Positions 25,446 through 33,539 of a stretch of 47,802 bases of DNA are shown in pieces. The DNA lies in assembly GCA_017555565.1 (NCBI GenBank), contig JAFZGF010000077.1, forward strand, positions 1 through 47,802, read 5' to 3'. Numbering within the stretch: position 1 is the stretch's first letter; each line of letters begins with the position of its first letter. Position numbers and translations under genes: made by a program. Source of the DNA: Oscillospiraceae bacterium (GTDB taxonomy: Bacteria; Bacillota; Clostridia; Oscillospirales; Ruminococcaceae). The notes under the pieces were generated by a model. That model was not told where the DNA came from. It worked only from the letters and a program-made list of their open reading frames with translations, and did no database searches.

Positions 25446-26285
25446 ATGAAAACAGTTATATTGACAGATTCTACCTGTGATATTGAAAGAGAATATTTGG
25501 ATACACTGGATGTTAAAGCAGTGCCGCTAAAGGTTATTTTCGGTCAGGAAAGCTTCCTTGATGGCATTGATCTTACAAAGAAAGAGTTTTTTGAAAAACT
25601 GGCAGCATCTGATGTAAACCCTACCACCAGCCAACCATCACCCGAAGATTTTCTCACATTGTTTGAAACATACAGACAGCAGGGGGCACAGATCGTATAC
25701 ATCGGAATTTCTTCTGTACTCAGCGGTACTGTACAGTCTGCAAAAATTGCAAAAGAGATGTGCGGTTATAATCATATCTATATTGTAGATTCACTTACCA
25801 CTACGGCTGGTCTTGAATTACTGGTAAGAGAAGCCTGTAAAATGAGAGACAGCGGTATGCCGGCCCGGGATATTGCATCAGAAATCGAAAAGCTTGTTCC
25901 TAAAACAAGAGTTTATGCCTATGTTGATACACTCAAGTATCTCGTGCGTGGCGGTCGCCTTTCCAAAACAGCAGGTGCGATAGGCGGTGCCCTTGGCATT
26001 AAGCCGCTTATCACTGTGGCAGATGGCTCTGTTGTGTCAATCGGCACAGCTCGTGGTCAGAAAAACGCATTTGAAAAACTGTGCGAAATCGTAAAAACTG
26101 CTGATATCGATACAGACAGACCAATGGTGCTTACTTTTACTGAAAACGAAGAAAATATGCATATGCTGGAAATGTATATGCAGGAAAAAGGCGTTGTTTA
26201 TCCTTGGCTTTACAGCGAAGTTGGCAGTGTTATAGGTACACACGTAGGTCCTGGTGCAGCAGCTGCAGCTTATTTTGTAAAATAG
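25446..26285 (+). CDS. DegV family fatty-acid-binding protein (FakB-like)
   Basis: DegV/FakB proteins hold a fatty acid while the kinase FakA phosphorylates it for phospholipid synthesis. The 279-residue protein has the usual two-lobed layout: TVILTDSTCDI at the start, TTSQPSPEDF (about 62-71) whose first residues contact the fatty-acid carboxylate, GISSVLSGT, and the C-terminal GSVIGTHVGPGAAA. AAAGGAG precedes the ATG at 25446; upstream extension to 25410 is rejected. It is probably in one transcript with the FabT-like gene, and a terminator follows. A fakA gene is not in the window. Confidence 0.92.
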   Translation: MKTVILTDSTCDIEREYLDTLDVKAVPLKVIFGQESFLDGIDLTKKEFFEKLAASDVNPTTSQPSPEDFLTLFETYRQQGAQIVYIGISSVLSGTVQSAKIAKEMCGYNHIYIVDSLTTTAGLELLVREACKMRDSGMPARDIASEIEKLVPKTRVYAYVDTLKYLVRGGRLSKTAGAIGGALGIKPLITVADGSVVSIGTARGQKNAFEKLCEIVKTADIDTDRPMVLTFTENEENMHMLEMYMQEKGVVYPWLYSEVGSVIGTHVGPGAAAAAYFVK

Positions 26286-26290
26286 AAAGA

Positions 26291-26322
26291 AACACTACAG
26301 TATATCTGTAGTGTTATTTTTA
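26291..26322 (+). terminator. Terminator after the first DegV gene
   Basis: A 10-bp perfect stem aacactacag/ctgtagtgtt with a 5-base loop is followed by a T-rich run. Confidence 0.85.
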
Positions 26323-26339
26323 TGTTAATAAAAACTTAT

Positions 26340-26368
26340 TTGACATAACAATAGAAATAAGGTATTCT
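26340..26368 (+). promoter_or_regulatory. Promoter of the second DegV gene
   Basis: A perfect TTGACA (26340-26345), a 17-base spacer, and TATTCT (26363-26368). No FabT-like dyad is present here. Confidence 0.65.
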
Positions 26369-26435
26369 ATTATTTGTTATTATTATTAAGGAATGTAAAA
26401 AAAGTGTAACAGAATTTACAGAAAGGGGAGAAAGT

Positions 26436-27278
26436 ATGGGGACTGTTATAATCACAGATTCAACCTGTGATCTTACTGCTGAAACAAAACAGCAGCTTGG
26501 CGTTGTGGTAGTACCTCTTACAGTCAGTTACAATGATGTCAACTATAATGACGGGTTCAATGAAGCAGACAAAAAACATTTTTTTGATGGTCTTCGCAAT
26601 GGTAAAATTGTGCCTGTAACCAGTCAGCCTTCTCCTGATGAATTTCTTTCTGTTTTCAATAGAAACAAGGAATCGGGAAATGAAGTTGTGTATATAGGTA
26701 TTTCCTCAAATTCCAGCGGTACGCTCCAGGCTGCAAAAGTAGCCAAAAATCTTTGTGGCTATGACAAAATACATATTATAGATTCAATGCAGCTTTCTCA
26801 CGGCCTTGAAGTTCTTATAAGATTTGCCTGCTCTTTACGTGATAAGGGCAAAGGGGCATCTGAAATTGTTAGAGAAATTTCTGAAATTATTCCTAAAGTC
26901 AGATTTTTATCTTATGTAGACAGTCTCAAGTTCCTCAAAAAAGGAGGCAGGGTAGAAAGATATTCTGCTTTTGATGATGGCAGGTTGAATATGAAAACTC
27001 TTGTTTCCATGATAAACGGCAGATTCACACCGGTAGGAGTATGTCGCGGCAGTCAGATAGCATTTGAAAAATTTTACGAATATATTGGCAAGCATCAGCC
27101 AGATGAAAATATGCCTATGGTACTTACAAATGCTGACAATAAGGAAAATATGATGAAGTTTAAAGATTTCCTTTCAGAAAAAGGTATGAATTTCAATTAT
27201 AGCTTTTCAGAAATCGGGCAGGTTATCGGCACCCATATGGGCCCAGGTACAGTAGGTTTTGCATATATCGAAAAATAA
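26436..27278 (+). CDS. Second DegV family fatty-acid-binding protein
   Basis: The 280-residue paralogue of the preceding gene keeps TVIITDSTCDL, TSQPSPDEF, GISSNSSGT and GQVIGTHMGPGTVG. It differs in the middle region: the segment after KKGGRVERYS is more polar and lacks the AGAIGGALGIKP loop of its neighbour, replaced by SAFDDGRLNMKT. That loop lines the binding pocket in FakB structures, so the two proteins may prefer different acyl chains. It has its own promoter and terminator, so it need not follow the regulation of the first copy. Confidence 0.9.
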   Translation: MGTVIITDSTCDLTAETKQQLGVVVVPLTVSYNDVNYNDGFNEADKKHFFDGLRNGKIVPVTSQPSPDEFLSVFNRNKESGNEVVYIGISSNSSGTLQAAKVAKNLCGYDKIHIIDSMQLSHGLEVLIRFACSLRDKGKGASEIVREISEIIPKVRFLSYVDSLKFLKKGGRVERYSAFDDGRLNMKTLVSMINGRFTPVGVCRGSQIAFEKFYEYIGKHQPDENMPMVLTNADNKENMMKFKDFLSEKGMNFNYSFSEIGQVIGTHMGPGTVGFAYIEK

Positions 27279-27306
27279 AATCAGGGTTCACGCCCTGATT
27301 TTTTTG
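27278..27306 (+). terminator. Terminator after the second DegV gene
   Basis: A 9-bp perfect stem aaatcaggg/ccctgattt with a 6-base loop and a T-run starts at the stop codon. Confidence 0.9.
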
Positions 27307-27368
27307 TGCAGTAAAAATATACCTGACATAAATATTTCAACCAATATAAAACACAATTAAGGACTGTA

Positions 27369-27397
27369 TTGACAAATCCTTTGTTGAGGTATAATAT
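27369..27397 (+). promoter_or_regulatory. Promoter of the trpS T-box transcript
   Basis: A perfect TTGACA (27369-27374) is followed by TATAAT (27390-27395, 15-base spacer) or the overlapping TAATAT (27392-27397, 17-base spacer). Confidence 0.6.
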
Positions 27398-27401
27398 AAA
27401 A

Positions 27402-27650
27402 ACATAATTAAATACAAACCGATGATTAAGAGGAGTATTCACAACAGCGATTTTTCAGAGAGTTGCCGGCGGTGGAATGGCAGCATATCAAGTTGTGCAG
27501 AATGGACTTATGAGGGCAGCCCGAAAAATTCTGAGTAGGCGTTGACGGAAAATCCCGGCCGTAACACGGGAAGCGTATGTTGGTACGTTAACTCACAGGT
27601 GGTATAACAGAATTTTTGGCTTCTGTCCTTTGGGGCGGAAGCCTTTTTTA
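27402..27650 (+). ncRNA. T-box riboswitch (tRNA-Trp) upstream of trpS
   Basis: The Stem I base is formed by gatttttc with gaaaaatt. Inside are an AGAGA motif, a distal GGCGGTGGAATGGC loop, and a tryptophan specifier UGG at 27503-27505 (gaaTGGact) with a purine after it. The T-box AGGTGGTATAACAG spans 27597-27610, a variant lacking the usual CCGCG. The terminator ggcttctgtcc/gggcggaagcc (27618-27628, 27633-27643) is followed by a U-run. The specifier matches the downstream trpS. Confidence 0.92.
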
Positions 27651-27659
27651 TATCATTTG

Positions 27660-27690
27660 GCCCTGGCGTATCGTCAGGGCTTTGTTTTTT
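27660..27690 (+). terminator. Second terminator-like hairpin in the trpS leader
   Basis: A 6-bp stem gccctg/cagggc with a 9-base loop is followed by TTTGTTTTTT. It lies after the T-box terminator and is not part of the standard T-box fold. Confidence 0.7.
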
Positions 27691-27708
27691 GCAAAAGGAG
27701 GTGACAGG

Positions 27709-27897
27709 ATGGAAGATGGTTCGTGGTCTGCCATTACAGATAAAGCTACAGTATATAAAACAAATTTATTTCTAAAGGAGATTTATTATGAAAAAAGTTA
27801 TTCTTACAGGGGACCGTCCAACAGGTCGTCTTCACATCGGTCACTATGCAGGCAGTCTGAAACAGCGTGTTACAATGCAGAACAGCGGTCAGTTTGA
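27709..27897 (+). CDS. Possible leader ORF overlapping the trpS start
   Basis: A 62-codon ORF begins MEDGSWSAITDK and has a Shine-Dalgarno site AAAGGAGGTGA (27694-27704) fully complementary to the 16S rRNA end, stronger than most in this window. It holds one Trp codon (codon 6) and runs in another frame across the trpS start at 27788, ending 110 bases inside trpS. The part overlapping trpS is low-quality coding sequence. It could be a regulatory leader peptide that affects trpS translation, by analogy with Trp-codon leader peptides in Bacillus, or a relic. No homology is recognised. Confidence 0.35.
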   Translation: MEDGSWSAITDKATVYKTNLFLKEIYYEKSYSYRGPSNRSSSHRSLCRQSETACYNAEQRSV

Positions 27898-28852
27898 CGA
27901 AATATATATTATGATAGCTGACGCCCAGGCCCTTACAGACAATGCCGACAACCCACAGAAAATTCGCGACAATATCCTTAATGTGGCCCTGGATTATCTT
28001 TCCATAGGCTTGGAGCCAGAAAAATCCACAATATTTATACAGTCTATGGTGCCACAGCTTACAGAGCTTACATTTTACTATATGAATCTGGTTACAGTGG
28101 CGCGCCTTTCACGAAACCCAACTGTAAAAGCGGAAATTCAGCAGAGAAAGTTTGAAGCCAGCATACCTGTGGGCTTTTTCACCTACCCAATCAGCCAGGC
28201 GGCAGATATTACAGCCTTTGGCGCAACCCATGTACCTGTAGGGGAAGACCAGCGGCCAATGCTGGAACAGTGCAAAGAAATAGTGGCAAAATTCAATTCT
28301 ATATATGGTGATACACTTACAATGCCACAGATAGTGTTGGAAGAAAACCGGAAAGCCCAGCGTTTGCCGGGAACAGACGGAAAAGCAAAAATGAGCAAAT
28401 CCATCGGCAACTGCATATATCTTTCTGACAGCAGGGAAGAAGTATACAGAAAGGTGATGTCTATGTATACCGACCCTGGTCATATAAAAGTGACAGGCCC
28501 AGGCAAGGTAGAGGGCAACACTGTGTTTACATATCTTGATGTTTTCTCAAAGCCACAACATTTTGCAAAATATCTGCCTGAATATGAAAATCTGGACAGC
28601 CTGAAAGACCACTACCGCCGTGGCGGCCTGGGAGATGTAAAAATAAAAAAATTCCTGGCGGCAGTACTGGAAGAAGAACTGGCACCAATCAGACAGCGCA
28701 GGGCATATTATGAAAACAATCTGCCGCAGGTTATGGAAATACTTAAAACAGGCTGTGAAAAGGCAGAAAAGAAAGCACAGCAAACACTCAATGGAGTGCG
28801 AAATGCTATGAAAATCAACTATTTTGATGATGATAATTTATTATCATATTGA
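27788..28852 (+). CDS. trpS: Tryptophanyl-tRNA synthetase
   Basis: TrpS charges tRNA-Trp. The 354-residue class Ic enzyme has the HIGH motif as HIGH at residues 16-19 (GRLHIGHYAG) and KMSKS at 201-205 (AKMSKSIG), with GEDQRPMLE between them as expected. Length is slightly above the usual 330. AAAGGAG precedes the ATG. It is controlled by a tryptophan T-box and possibly by the extra leader elements (27660-27897). Confidence 0.96.
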   Translation: MKKVILTGDRPTGRLHIGHYAGSLKQRVTMQNSGQFDEIYIMIADAQALTDNADNPQKIRDNILNVALDYLSIGLEPEKSTIFIQSMVPQLTELTFYYMNLVTVARLSRNPTVKAEIQQRKFEASIPVGFFTYPISQAADITAFGATHVPVGEDQRPMLEQCKEIVAKFNSIYGDTLTMPQIVLEENRKAQRLPGTDGKAKMSKSIGNCIYLSDSREEVYRKVMSMYTDPGHIKVTGPGKVEGNTVFTYLDVFSKPQHFAKYLPEYENLDSLKDHYRRGGLGDVKIKKFLAAVLEEELAPIRQRRAYYENNLPQVMEILKTGCEKAEKKAQQTLNGVRNAMKINYFDDDNLLSY

Positions 28853-28876
28853 AATCACATATATTCTGACACAAAA

Positions 28877-28908
28877 AAAGACGACAGTTTAACCTGTCGT
28901 CTTTGGTT
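28877..28908. terminator. Terminator between trpS and gpmI (convergent)
   Basis: An 11-bp perfect stem aaagacgacag/ctgtcgtcttt with a 6-base loop has A-rich left and T-rich right flanks. Confidence 0.9.
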
Positions 28909-28912
28909 TTAA

Positions 28913-30445
28913 TTAGCAGTTATGGCAAGCAAATGTAATCAGTGATTTGCCGTCCATTTCTTTTGGCTGTTTTTTGCCCATAATCTGAATCATTGTTGGA
29001 GCAATATCAGCTAAAACACCATCTTTTCTTAAGGAACAAGGATAGTTTACCACGCAGAAAGGTACAGGGTTTGTTGTGTGGGCTGTAAATACGCTGCCGT
29101 CATCTTCCAGCATCTTATCAGCGTTGCCGTGGTCAGCTGTGATAAGCAGTACACCGTTTACCTGCAGGATTTTTTCATACAGTCTGCCAACACATTCATC
29201 TACAACTTCAACAGCCTTTACTGCGGCATCAAAGTTGCCTGTGTGGCCAACCATATCGCAGTTTGCGTAGTTGAGAATAATCATGTCGTATTTGCCGCTG
29301 TCAATTTTGGCCAGCAGCTGATCTGTTACTTCTCTTGCGCTCATTTCTGGCTGCATATCGTATGTTTCTACTTTTGGAGATGGCACCAGTACTCTGTCTT
29401 CACCATAATATGGCTTTTCGATACCACCATTGAAGAAGAATGTAACGTGAGCATATTTTTCAGTTTCAGCAATTCTCAGCTGTCTCATTTCCTGGTCGGA
29501 AACAAATTCGCCCAATGTGTTTGCAAGGCTCTGTGGCTTAAATGCTACTTCAACGTTTGGCATTGTTGCATCATACTGTGTAAAGCATACATAGTTAAGT
29601 CCCAGGTTTTCTTTCTCTCTGATAAAACCGTCAAATTTGTCATCAACCAGACATCTTGTAATTTCTCTTGCTCTGTCTGGACGGAAGTCAAAGAAGATTA
29701 CGCTGTCGCCTTCTTCGATAACACCGTCTTCATTTACGATAAATGGCACTGTAAATTCGTCTGTTACATCATTTGCATAACATTCTTTCAGATGTGCCAC
29801 AGGGTCTGCAAATTTTTCAGCTTTGCCCAGTACCAGTGCATCGTATGCTTTTTCAATTCTTTCCCAGCGGTTATCCCTGTCCATTGCATAGAATCTGCCG
29901 CATACAGCGCCAATTTTACCTGTGCCAAGTTCAAGCATTTTGTCCTGCAGCTGTGTCAGAAAGTCCACGCCACTTGTTGGAGCAACGTCACGTCCATCCA
30001 TAAATGGATGGACAAACACTTTTTCAGCGCCCAGCTTTTTGCACATTTCCAGCAGGGCAAAGCAGTGGTCGATGTGTGAATGAACACCGCCATTGGACAT
30101 CAGACCGTAAATGTGTACTTTTTTGCCATTTTCAACAGCTTTTGCAATAGCATTTTTCAGTACATCATTTTCAAAGAAATCACCGTCTTTGATGGATTTT
30201 GTAATTCTTGTCAGTTCCTGGTATACAATTCTGCCGGCGCCCATATTTGTGTGGCCAACTTCGCTGTTGCCCATCTGACCATCTGGCAGACCAACATCCA
30301 GGCCGCTTGCACCGATAATTGTTGTAGGATTTTCAGCAAAAATTTTGCTCAGATTTGGTTTATTAGCTGCTTTGATAGCATTACCTGTCACATTTTCTGT
30401 GCAGGCAAAGCCGTCCATAATACATAAAACAATAGGTCTTTTCAT
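28913..30445 (-). CDS. gpmI: 2,3-bisphosphoglycerate-independent phosphoglycerate mutase
   Basis: GpmI interconverts 3- and 2-phosphoglycerate through a phosphoserine intermediate and two manganese ions. The 510-residue protein has CIMDGFACTENV for metal binding, the catalytic Ser61 in DGQMGNSEVGHTNMGAGR, HPFMDGRDVAP, the FFDFRPDRAREI loop, and the C-terminal TADHGNAD and FTAHTTNPVP metal ligands. It is the last gene of pgk-tpiA-gpmI, 15 bases after tpiA. AGAGG precedes the ATG. An enolase gene is not in the window. Confidence 0.97.
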   Translation of the reverse strand: MKRPIVLCIMDGFACTENVTGNAIKAANKPNLSKIFAENPTTIIGASGLDVGLPDGQMGNSEVGHTNMGAGRIVYQELTRITKSIKDGDFFENDVLKNAIAKAVENGKKVHIYGLMSNGGVHSHIDHCFALLEMCKKLGAEKVFVHPFMDGRDVAPTSGVDFLTQLQDKMLELGTGKIGAVCGRFYAMDRDNRWERIEKAYDALVLGKAEKFADPVAHLKECYANDVTDEFTVPFIVNEDGVIEEGDSVIFFDFRPDRAREITRCLVDDKFDGFIREKENLGLNYVCFTQYDATMPNVEVAFKPQSLANTLGEFVSDQEMRQLRIAETEKYAHVTFFFNGGIEKPYYGEDRVLVPSPKVETYDMQPEMSAREVTDQLLAKIDSGKYDMIILNYANCDMVGHTGNFDAAVKAVEVVDECVGRLYEKILQVNGVLLITADHGNADKMLEDDGSVFTAHTTNPVPFCVVNYPCSLRKDGVLADIAPTMIQIMGKKQPKEMDGKSLITFACHNC

Positions 30446-30460
30446 TAAAATACCTCTTTC

Positions 30461-31225
30461 TTATTTAACGCAGGATACGATTGTTGCAAAGTCGTCAGCT
30501 TTAAGGGAAGCACCGCCGATAAGGCCACCGTCAATGTTTTCCATAGCCAGCAGTTCAGCTGCATTTTTGGCGTTCATAGAACCGCCGTACTGAATTGTAA
30601 CAGCCTGTGCTGTTTCGTTATCAAAAATTTCAGCCAGCAAGCTGCGGATGTATGCACACACTTCTTCAGCCTGCTGTGCAGTAGCTGTTTTGCCTGTGCC
30701 GATAGCCCATACAGGTTCGTATGCGATGATGCTGTTTTTCATGTTTTCAGCTGTAAAGCCAGCCAGACCTTTTTCAATCTGAACTTTGATTACATCTTTT
30801 GTAATGTCTTTTTCTCTTTCATCCAGATTTTCGCCAACACAGATGATAGGGCAGATGCCACCTTCCAGACAAGCCAGAGCACGTTTGTTTACAGTTTCAT
30901 CTGTTTCACCGAAGTACTGTCTTCTTTCGCTGTGGCCAACTATAGCATATTTAACACCAAAATCATTCAGCATATCAGCGCTGATTTCAGCTGTAAAAGC
31001 ACCATTTTTTGCCCAATGGCAGTTCTGTGCACCAATGTTAATCTGTGTGCCTGCTACAGCATCCATAGCTGTACCAATATTGATGGCAGGTACGCACAGC
31101 AGTATTGTTGCATCGCTTTCTGGCAGTTTTTCTTTCATTTCAGCCAGCAGAGCTTTTGTTTCTGTAGCTGTTTTATTCATTTTCCAGTTGCCGGCAATAA
31201 CAACTTTTCTAAGTTCTTTATTCAT
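30461..31225 (-). CDS. tpiA: Triosephosphate isomerase
   Basis: TpiA interconverts dihydroxyacetone phosphate and glyceraldehyde-3-phosphate. The 254-residue protein has AGNWKMNKT (11-19) with the catalytic Lys15, VGHSERR with the catalytic His, and YEPVWAIGTGKTAT with the catalytic Glu. The start at 31225 follows AAGGAG; extension to 31258 would run into the intergenic hairpin. It lies between pgk and gpmI. Confidence 0.97.
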   Translation of the reverse strand: MNKELRKVVIAGNWKMNKTATETKALLAEMKEKLPESDATILLCVPAINIGTAMDAVAGTQINIGAQNCHWAKNGAFTAEISADMLNDFGVKYAIVGHSERRQYFGETDETVNKRALACLEGGICPIICVGENLDEREKDITKDVIKVQIEKGLAGFTAENMKNSIIAYEPVWAIGTGKTATAQQAEEVCAYIRSLLAEIFDNETAQAVTIQYGGSMNAKNAAELLAMENIDGGLIGGASLKADDFATIVSCVK

Positions 31226-31257
31226 AATCGTAAAAACTCCTTGGTTTATAAGATACA

Positions 31258-31284
31258 AATAAAGCGGCAGGGCGCCGCTTTATT
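31258..31284 (-). other. Intergenic hairpin between pgk and tpiA
   Basis: An 11-bp perfect stem aataaagcggc/gccgctttatt with a 5-base loop lies in the pgk-tpiA gap. On the transcribed strand the downstream T content is weak, so it is more likely a processing or stability element than a full terminator. Confidence 0.65.
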
Positions 31285-31296
31285 CTTTTTTAATAA

Positions 31297-32487
31297 TTAT
31301 TTATCGTTCAGTGCTGCGATACCTGGCAGTACAAGACCTTCCAGGAATTCCAGAGAAGCACCGCCACCTGTGGAGATGTGTGTCATCTTGTCTGCATAAC
31401 CCAGCTGTTCAACTGCTGCTGCGCTGTCGCCGCCGCCGATGATGGAAATTGCGCCGCTGTCTGCTACAGATTTTGCTACAGCTTTTGTACCTTTTGCAAA
31501 TTCAGGCATTTCGAATACGCCCATTGGACCGTTCCAAACAACTGTACCAGCATTTTTGATAGCTTCGTCAAACAGTTCTCTGGATTTTTCACCGATGTCA
31601 AGACCCTGCCAGTCAGCTGGGATTTCTTTGCTGTCAACTGTTTTGAAGTTGCAGTCTTCTTTGAAGTCATCGCCAACTACTGTGTCAACTGGCAGCAGGA
31701 AGTTAACGCCTTTAGCTTCAGCTTTAGCCATCAGTTCTTTAGCCAGTTCAACTTTGTCGATTTCGCAGATGGAGTTACCAACTTCGTAGCCTTTAGCTTT
31801 GAAGAATGTGTAAGCCATACCGCCACCGATAACCAGTGTGTCAACTTTGTCAATCAGGTTTTCGATAACGCCGATTTTGTCAGAAACTTTAGCACCGCCA
31901 AGGATAGCTACGAATGGGCGTTTTGGGTTTGCAAGTGCTGTACCCATGATATCGATTTCTTTCTGAATCAGGTAACCGCAAACTGCTGGCAGGTAATCAG
32001 CAACACCTGCTGTAGAAGCGTGTGCACGGTGAGCTGTACCGAAAGCATCGTTTACATAAATTTCAGCCATAGAAGCCAGTTCTTTTGCAAATTCTGGTGC
32101 GTTCTTTTCTTCTTCTTTGTGGAAACGCAGGTTTTCCAGCAGCATTACTTCGCCGTCTTTCAGTGCAGCTGCTTTAGCTTTTGCATCTTCACCGATAACG
32201 TCGCTTGCCATTACAACTTCACAGCCAAGCAGTTCTTCCAGTCTTTTCTGTACTGGAACCAGGGAGTATTTCATATTGAATTCACCCTTTGGTCTGCCCA
32301 TATGGGAACAAAGAATAACTTTTGCACCGTTTTCTTTCAGATATTTGATAGTTTTCAGAGCTTCTCTGATTCTTTTGTCGTCTGTGATAACGCCTTCTTT
32401 TACAGGCACATTGAAATCACATCTTACCAGGCAAGCTTTGCCGGCAACATTGATATCTTCAACTGTTTTTTTACCTAATGCATTCAT
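31297..32487 (-). CDS. pgk: Phosphoglycerate kinase
   Basis: Pgk transfers phosphate from 1,3-bisphosphoglycerate to ADP. The 396-residue monomer shows [11 protein letters not shown] (20-30), [34 protein letters not shown], and the nucleotide-binding [13 protein letters not shown] near the C-terminus. Codon choice indicates high expression. AAAGGAG precedes the ATG. It is the first gene of the pgk-tpiA-gpmI operon. Confidence 0.97.
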   Translation of the reverse strand: MNALGKKTVEDINVAGKACLVRCDFNVPVKEGVITDDKRIREALKTIKYLKENGAKVILCSHMGRPKGEFNMKYSLVPVQKRLEELLGCEVVMASDVIGEDAKAKAAALKDGEVMLLENLRFHKEEEKNAPEFAKELASMAEIYVNDAFGTAHRAHASTAGVADYLPAVCGYLIQKEIDIMGTALANPKRPFVAILGGAKVSDKIGVIENLIDKVDTLVIGGGMAYTFFKAKGYEVGNSICEIDKVELAKELMAKAEAKGVNFLLPVDTVVGDDFKEDCNFKTVDSKEIPADWQGLDIGEKSRELFDEAIKNAGTVVWNGPMGVFEMPEFAKGTKAVAKSVADSGAISIIGGGDSAAAVEQLGYADKMTHISTGGGASLEFLEGLVLPGIAALNDK

Positions 32488-32551
32488 AGTAATTTATCTC
32501 CTTTGTTATATGTGATTGATTGTTAATTTAATATCAATTTACTGTAGCTCT

Positions 32552-32580
32552 ATTATATACAATTTGTACAATGAATTCAA
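32552..32580 (-). promoter_or_regulatory. Promoter of the pgk operon
   Basis: On the - strand, TTGAAT (32575-32580), a 17-base spacer, and a perfect TATAAT (32552-32557) lie 64 bases ahead of the pgk start. Confidence 0.7.
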
Positions 32581-32774
32581 GAAAATATTGTATTTTTGTT
32601 ATAAATCACAAAAAGTCGAATAATTATTGTGCATTGTTGTTAATTATTTAACAACACTTTGGTTTCACTTTGAAAATTCTGTATTTTTCCTTGTCGGTAA
32701 CAGCTTTTCGGTGCAGGGAATATAATGGTTCAGGCCACTTTTGGGGCTTAAAAAATATAAAGAAAGGTGATAAT

Positions 32775-33458
32775 ATGGCAAAAATACTTGTTTACAATAC
32801 ATCCACCGGAAATATGGAAACTTTCTGGAGAAACGAAAATGAAAGTATGCCCTATGTGTGGAACAATACAATGCGTGTAAGGGAATTTCGCGGTTCTTCC
32901 AACAGTCCTACTCTGTGGACAACCCGCCAGGCTATGGAAAGCTGGAATGCCACCCGTCAAAGCTATAATTCCCCGATACCATTCCGCTATGCATTCAAAA
33001 GAATATGGGAAGGAGGCCACGGTCGCACCAGCCAGCATTATGCCGGTGTTTCCTTTGATGTAGGGCAGACACTTTCCAACGCACAGCGCCGCAGAATACA
33101 CACAATAGCCAGTGACCTTGGTGTGTGGGGGTATGTGGAGCCACTGAGTATGACACCAACCTGGGTGCATTTTGACCGCCGCTATGGCCGTGGTGCCTGT
33201 GGTGGCACACGGGGTTACAATACGCTGTATCGCGGCAGTAAGGGCGTTTATGTCCTTATTCTCCAGGATTGTCTGAATACCCTTGGTTATTCAACAGCAG
33301 GCCTGGACGGAATTTTCGGCGGTGCTACAGAAAGGGCGGTGTATAATTTCCAAGGGGATTACGGTCTTGCCCGCGATGGCGTATGCGGCTGCAATACCTG
33401 GACACAGCTGACAACTATTGTACACGGCAATGGCCCGTCATCCACGACGATAAATTAA
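32775..33458 (+). CDS. M15-like peptidase with C-terminal peptidoglycan-binding domain, no signal peptide
   Basis: The 227-residue protein has an N-terminal part of the zinc D-Ala-D-Ala carboxypeptidase (M15) type: SQHYAGVSFDVG gives His88 and Asp95, and WVHFD gives His132, the three expected zinc ligands. A peptidoglycan_binding_1 domain follows (about 150-215; YNTLYRGSKGVYVLILQDCL, then LDGIFGGATERAVYNFQ). There is no signal peptide or membrane segment, unlike most cell-wall enzymes. It may act inside the mother cell on spore cortex, be released by lysis as in phage endolysins, or leave by another route. The start at 32775 follows AAAGGTGA. Confidence 0.82.
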   Translation: MAKILVYNTSTGNMETFWRNENESMPYVWNNTMRVREFRGSSNSPTLWTTRQAMESWNATRQSYNSPIPFRYAFKRIWEGGHGRTSQHYAGVSFDVGQTLSNAQRRRIHTIASDLGVWGYVEPLSMTPTWVHFDRRYGRGACGGTRGYNTLYRGSKGVYVLILQDCLNTLGYSTAGLDGIFGGATERAVYNFQGDYGLARDGVCGCNTWTQLTTIVHGNGPSSTTIN

Positions 33459-33539
33459 TGAAAAATTAAGATTTGTGATGTGATATACTATTGAGATTAA
33501 AATAAAAACAATGGTATTATAAATACAGGAGGTGGCATT

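Noticed and set aside
29078-30079. Long open frames antisense to gpmI and, at 31378-32478, antisense to pgk
   Set aside because: Same cause as at gap: highly expressed genes leave long antisense frames. Composition is unlike real proteins.
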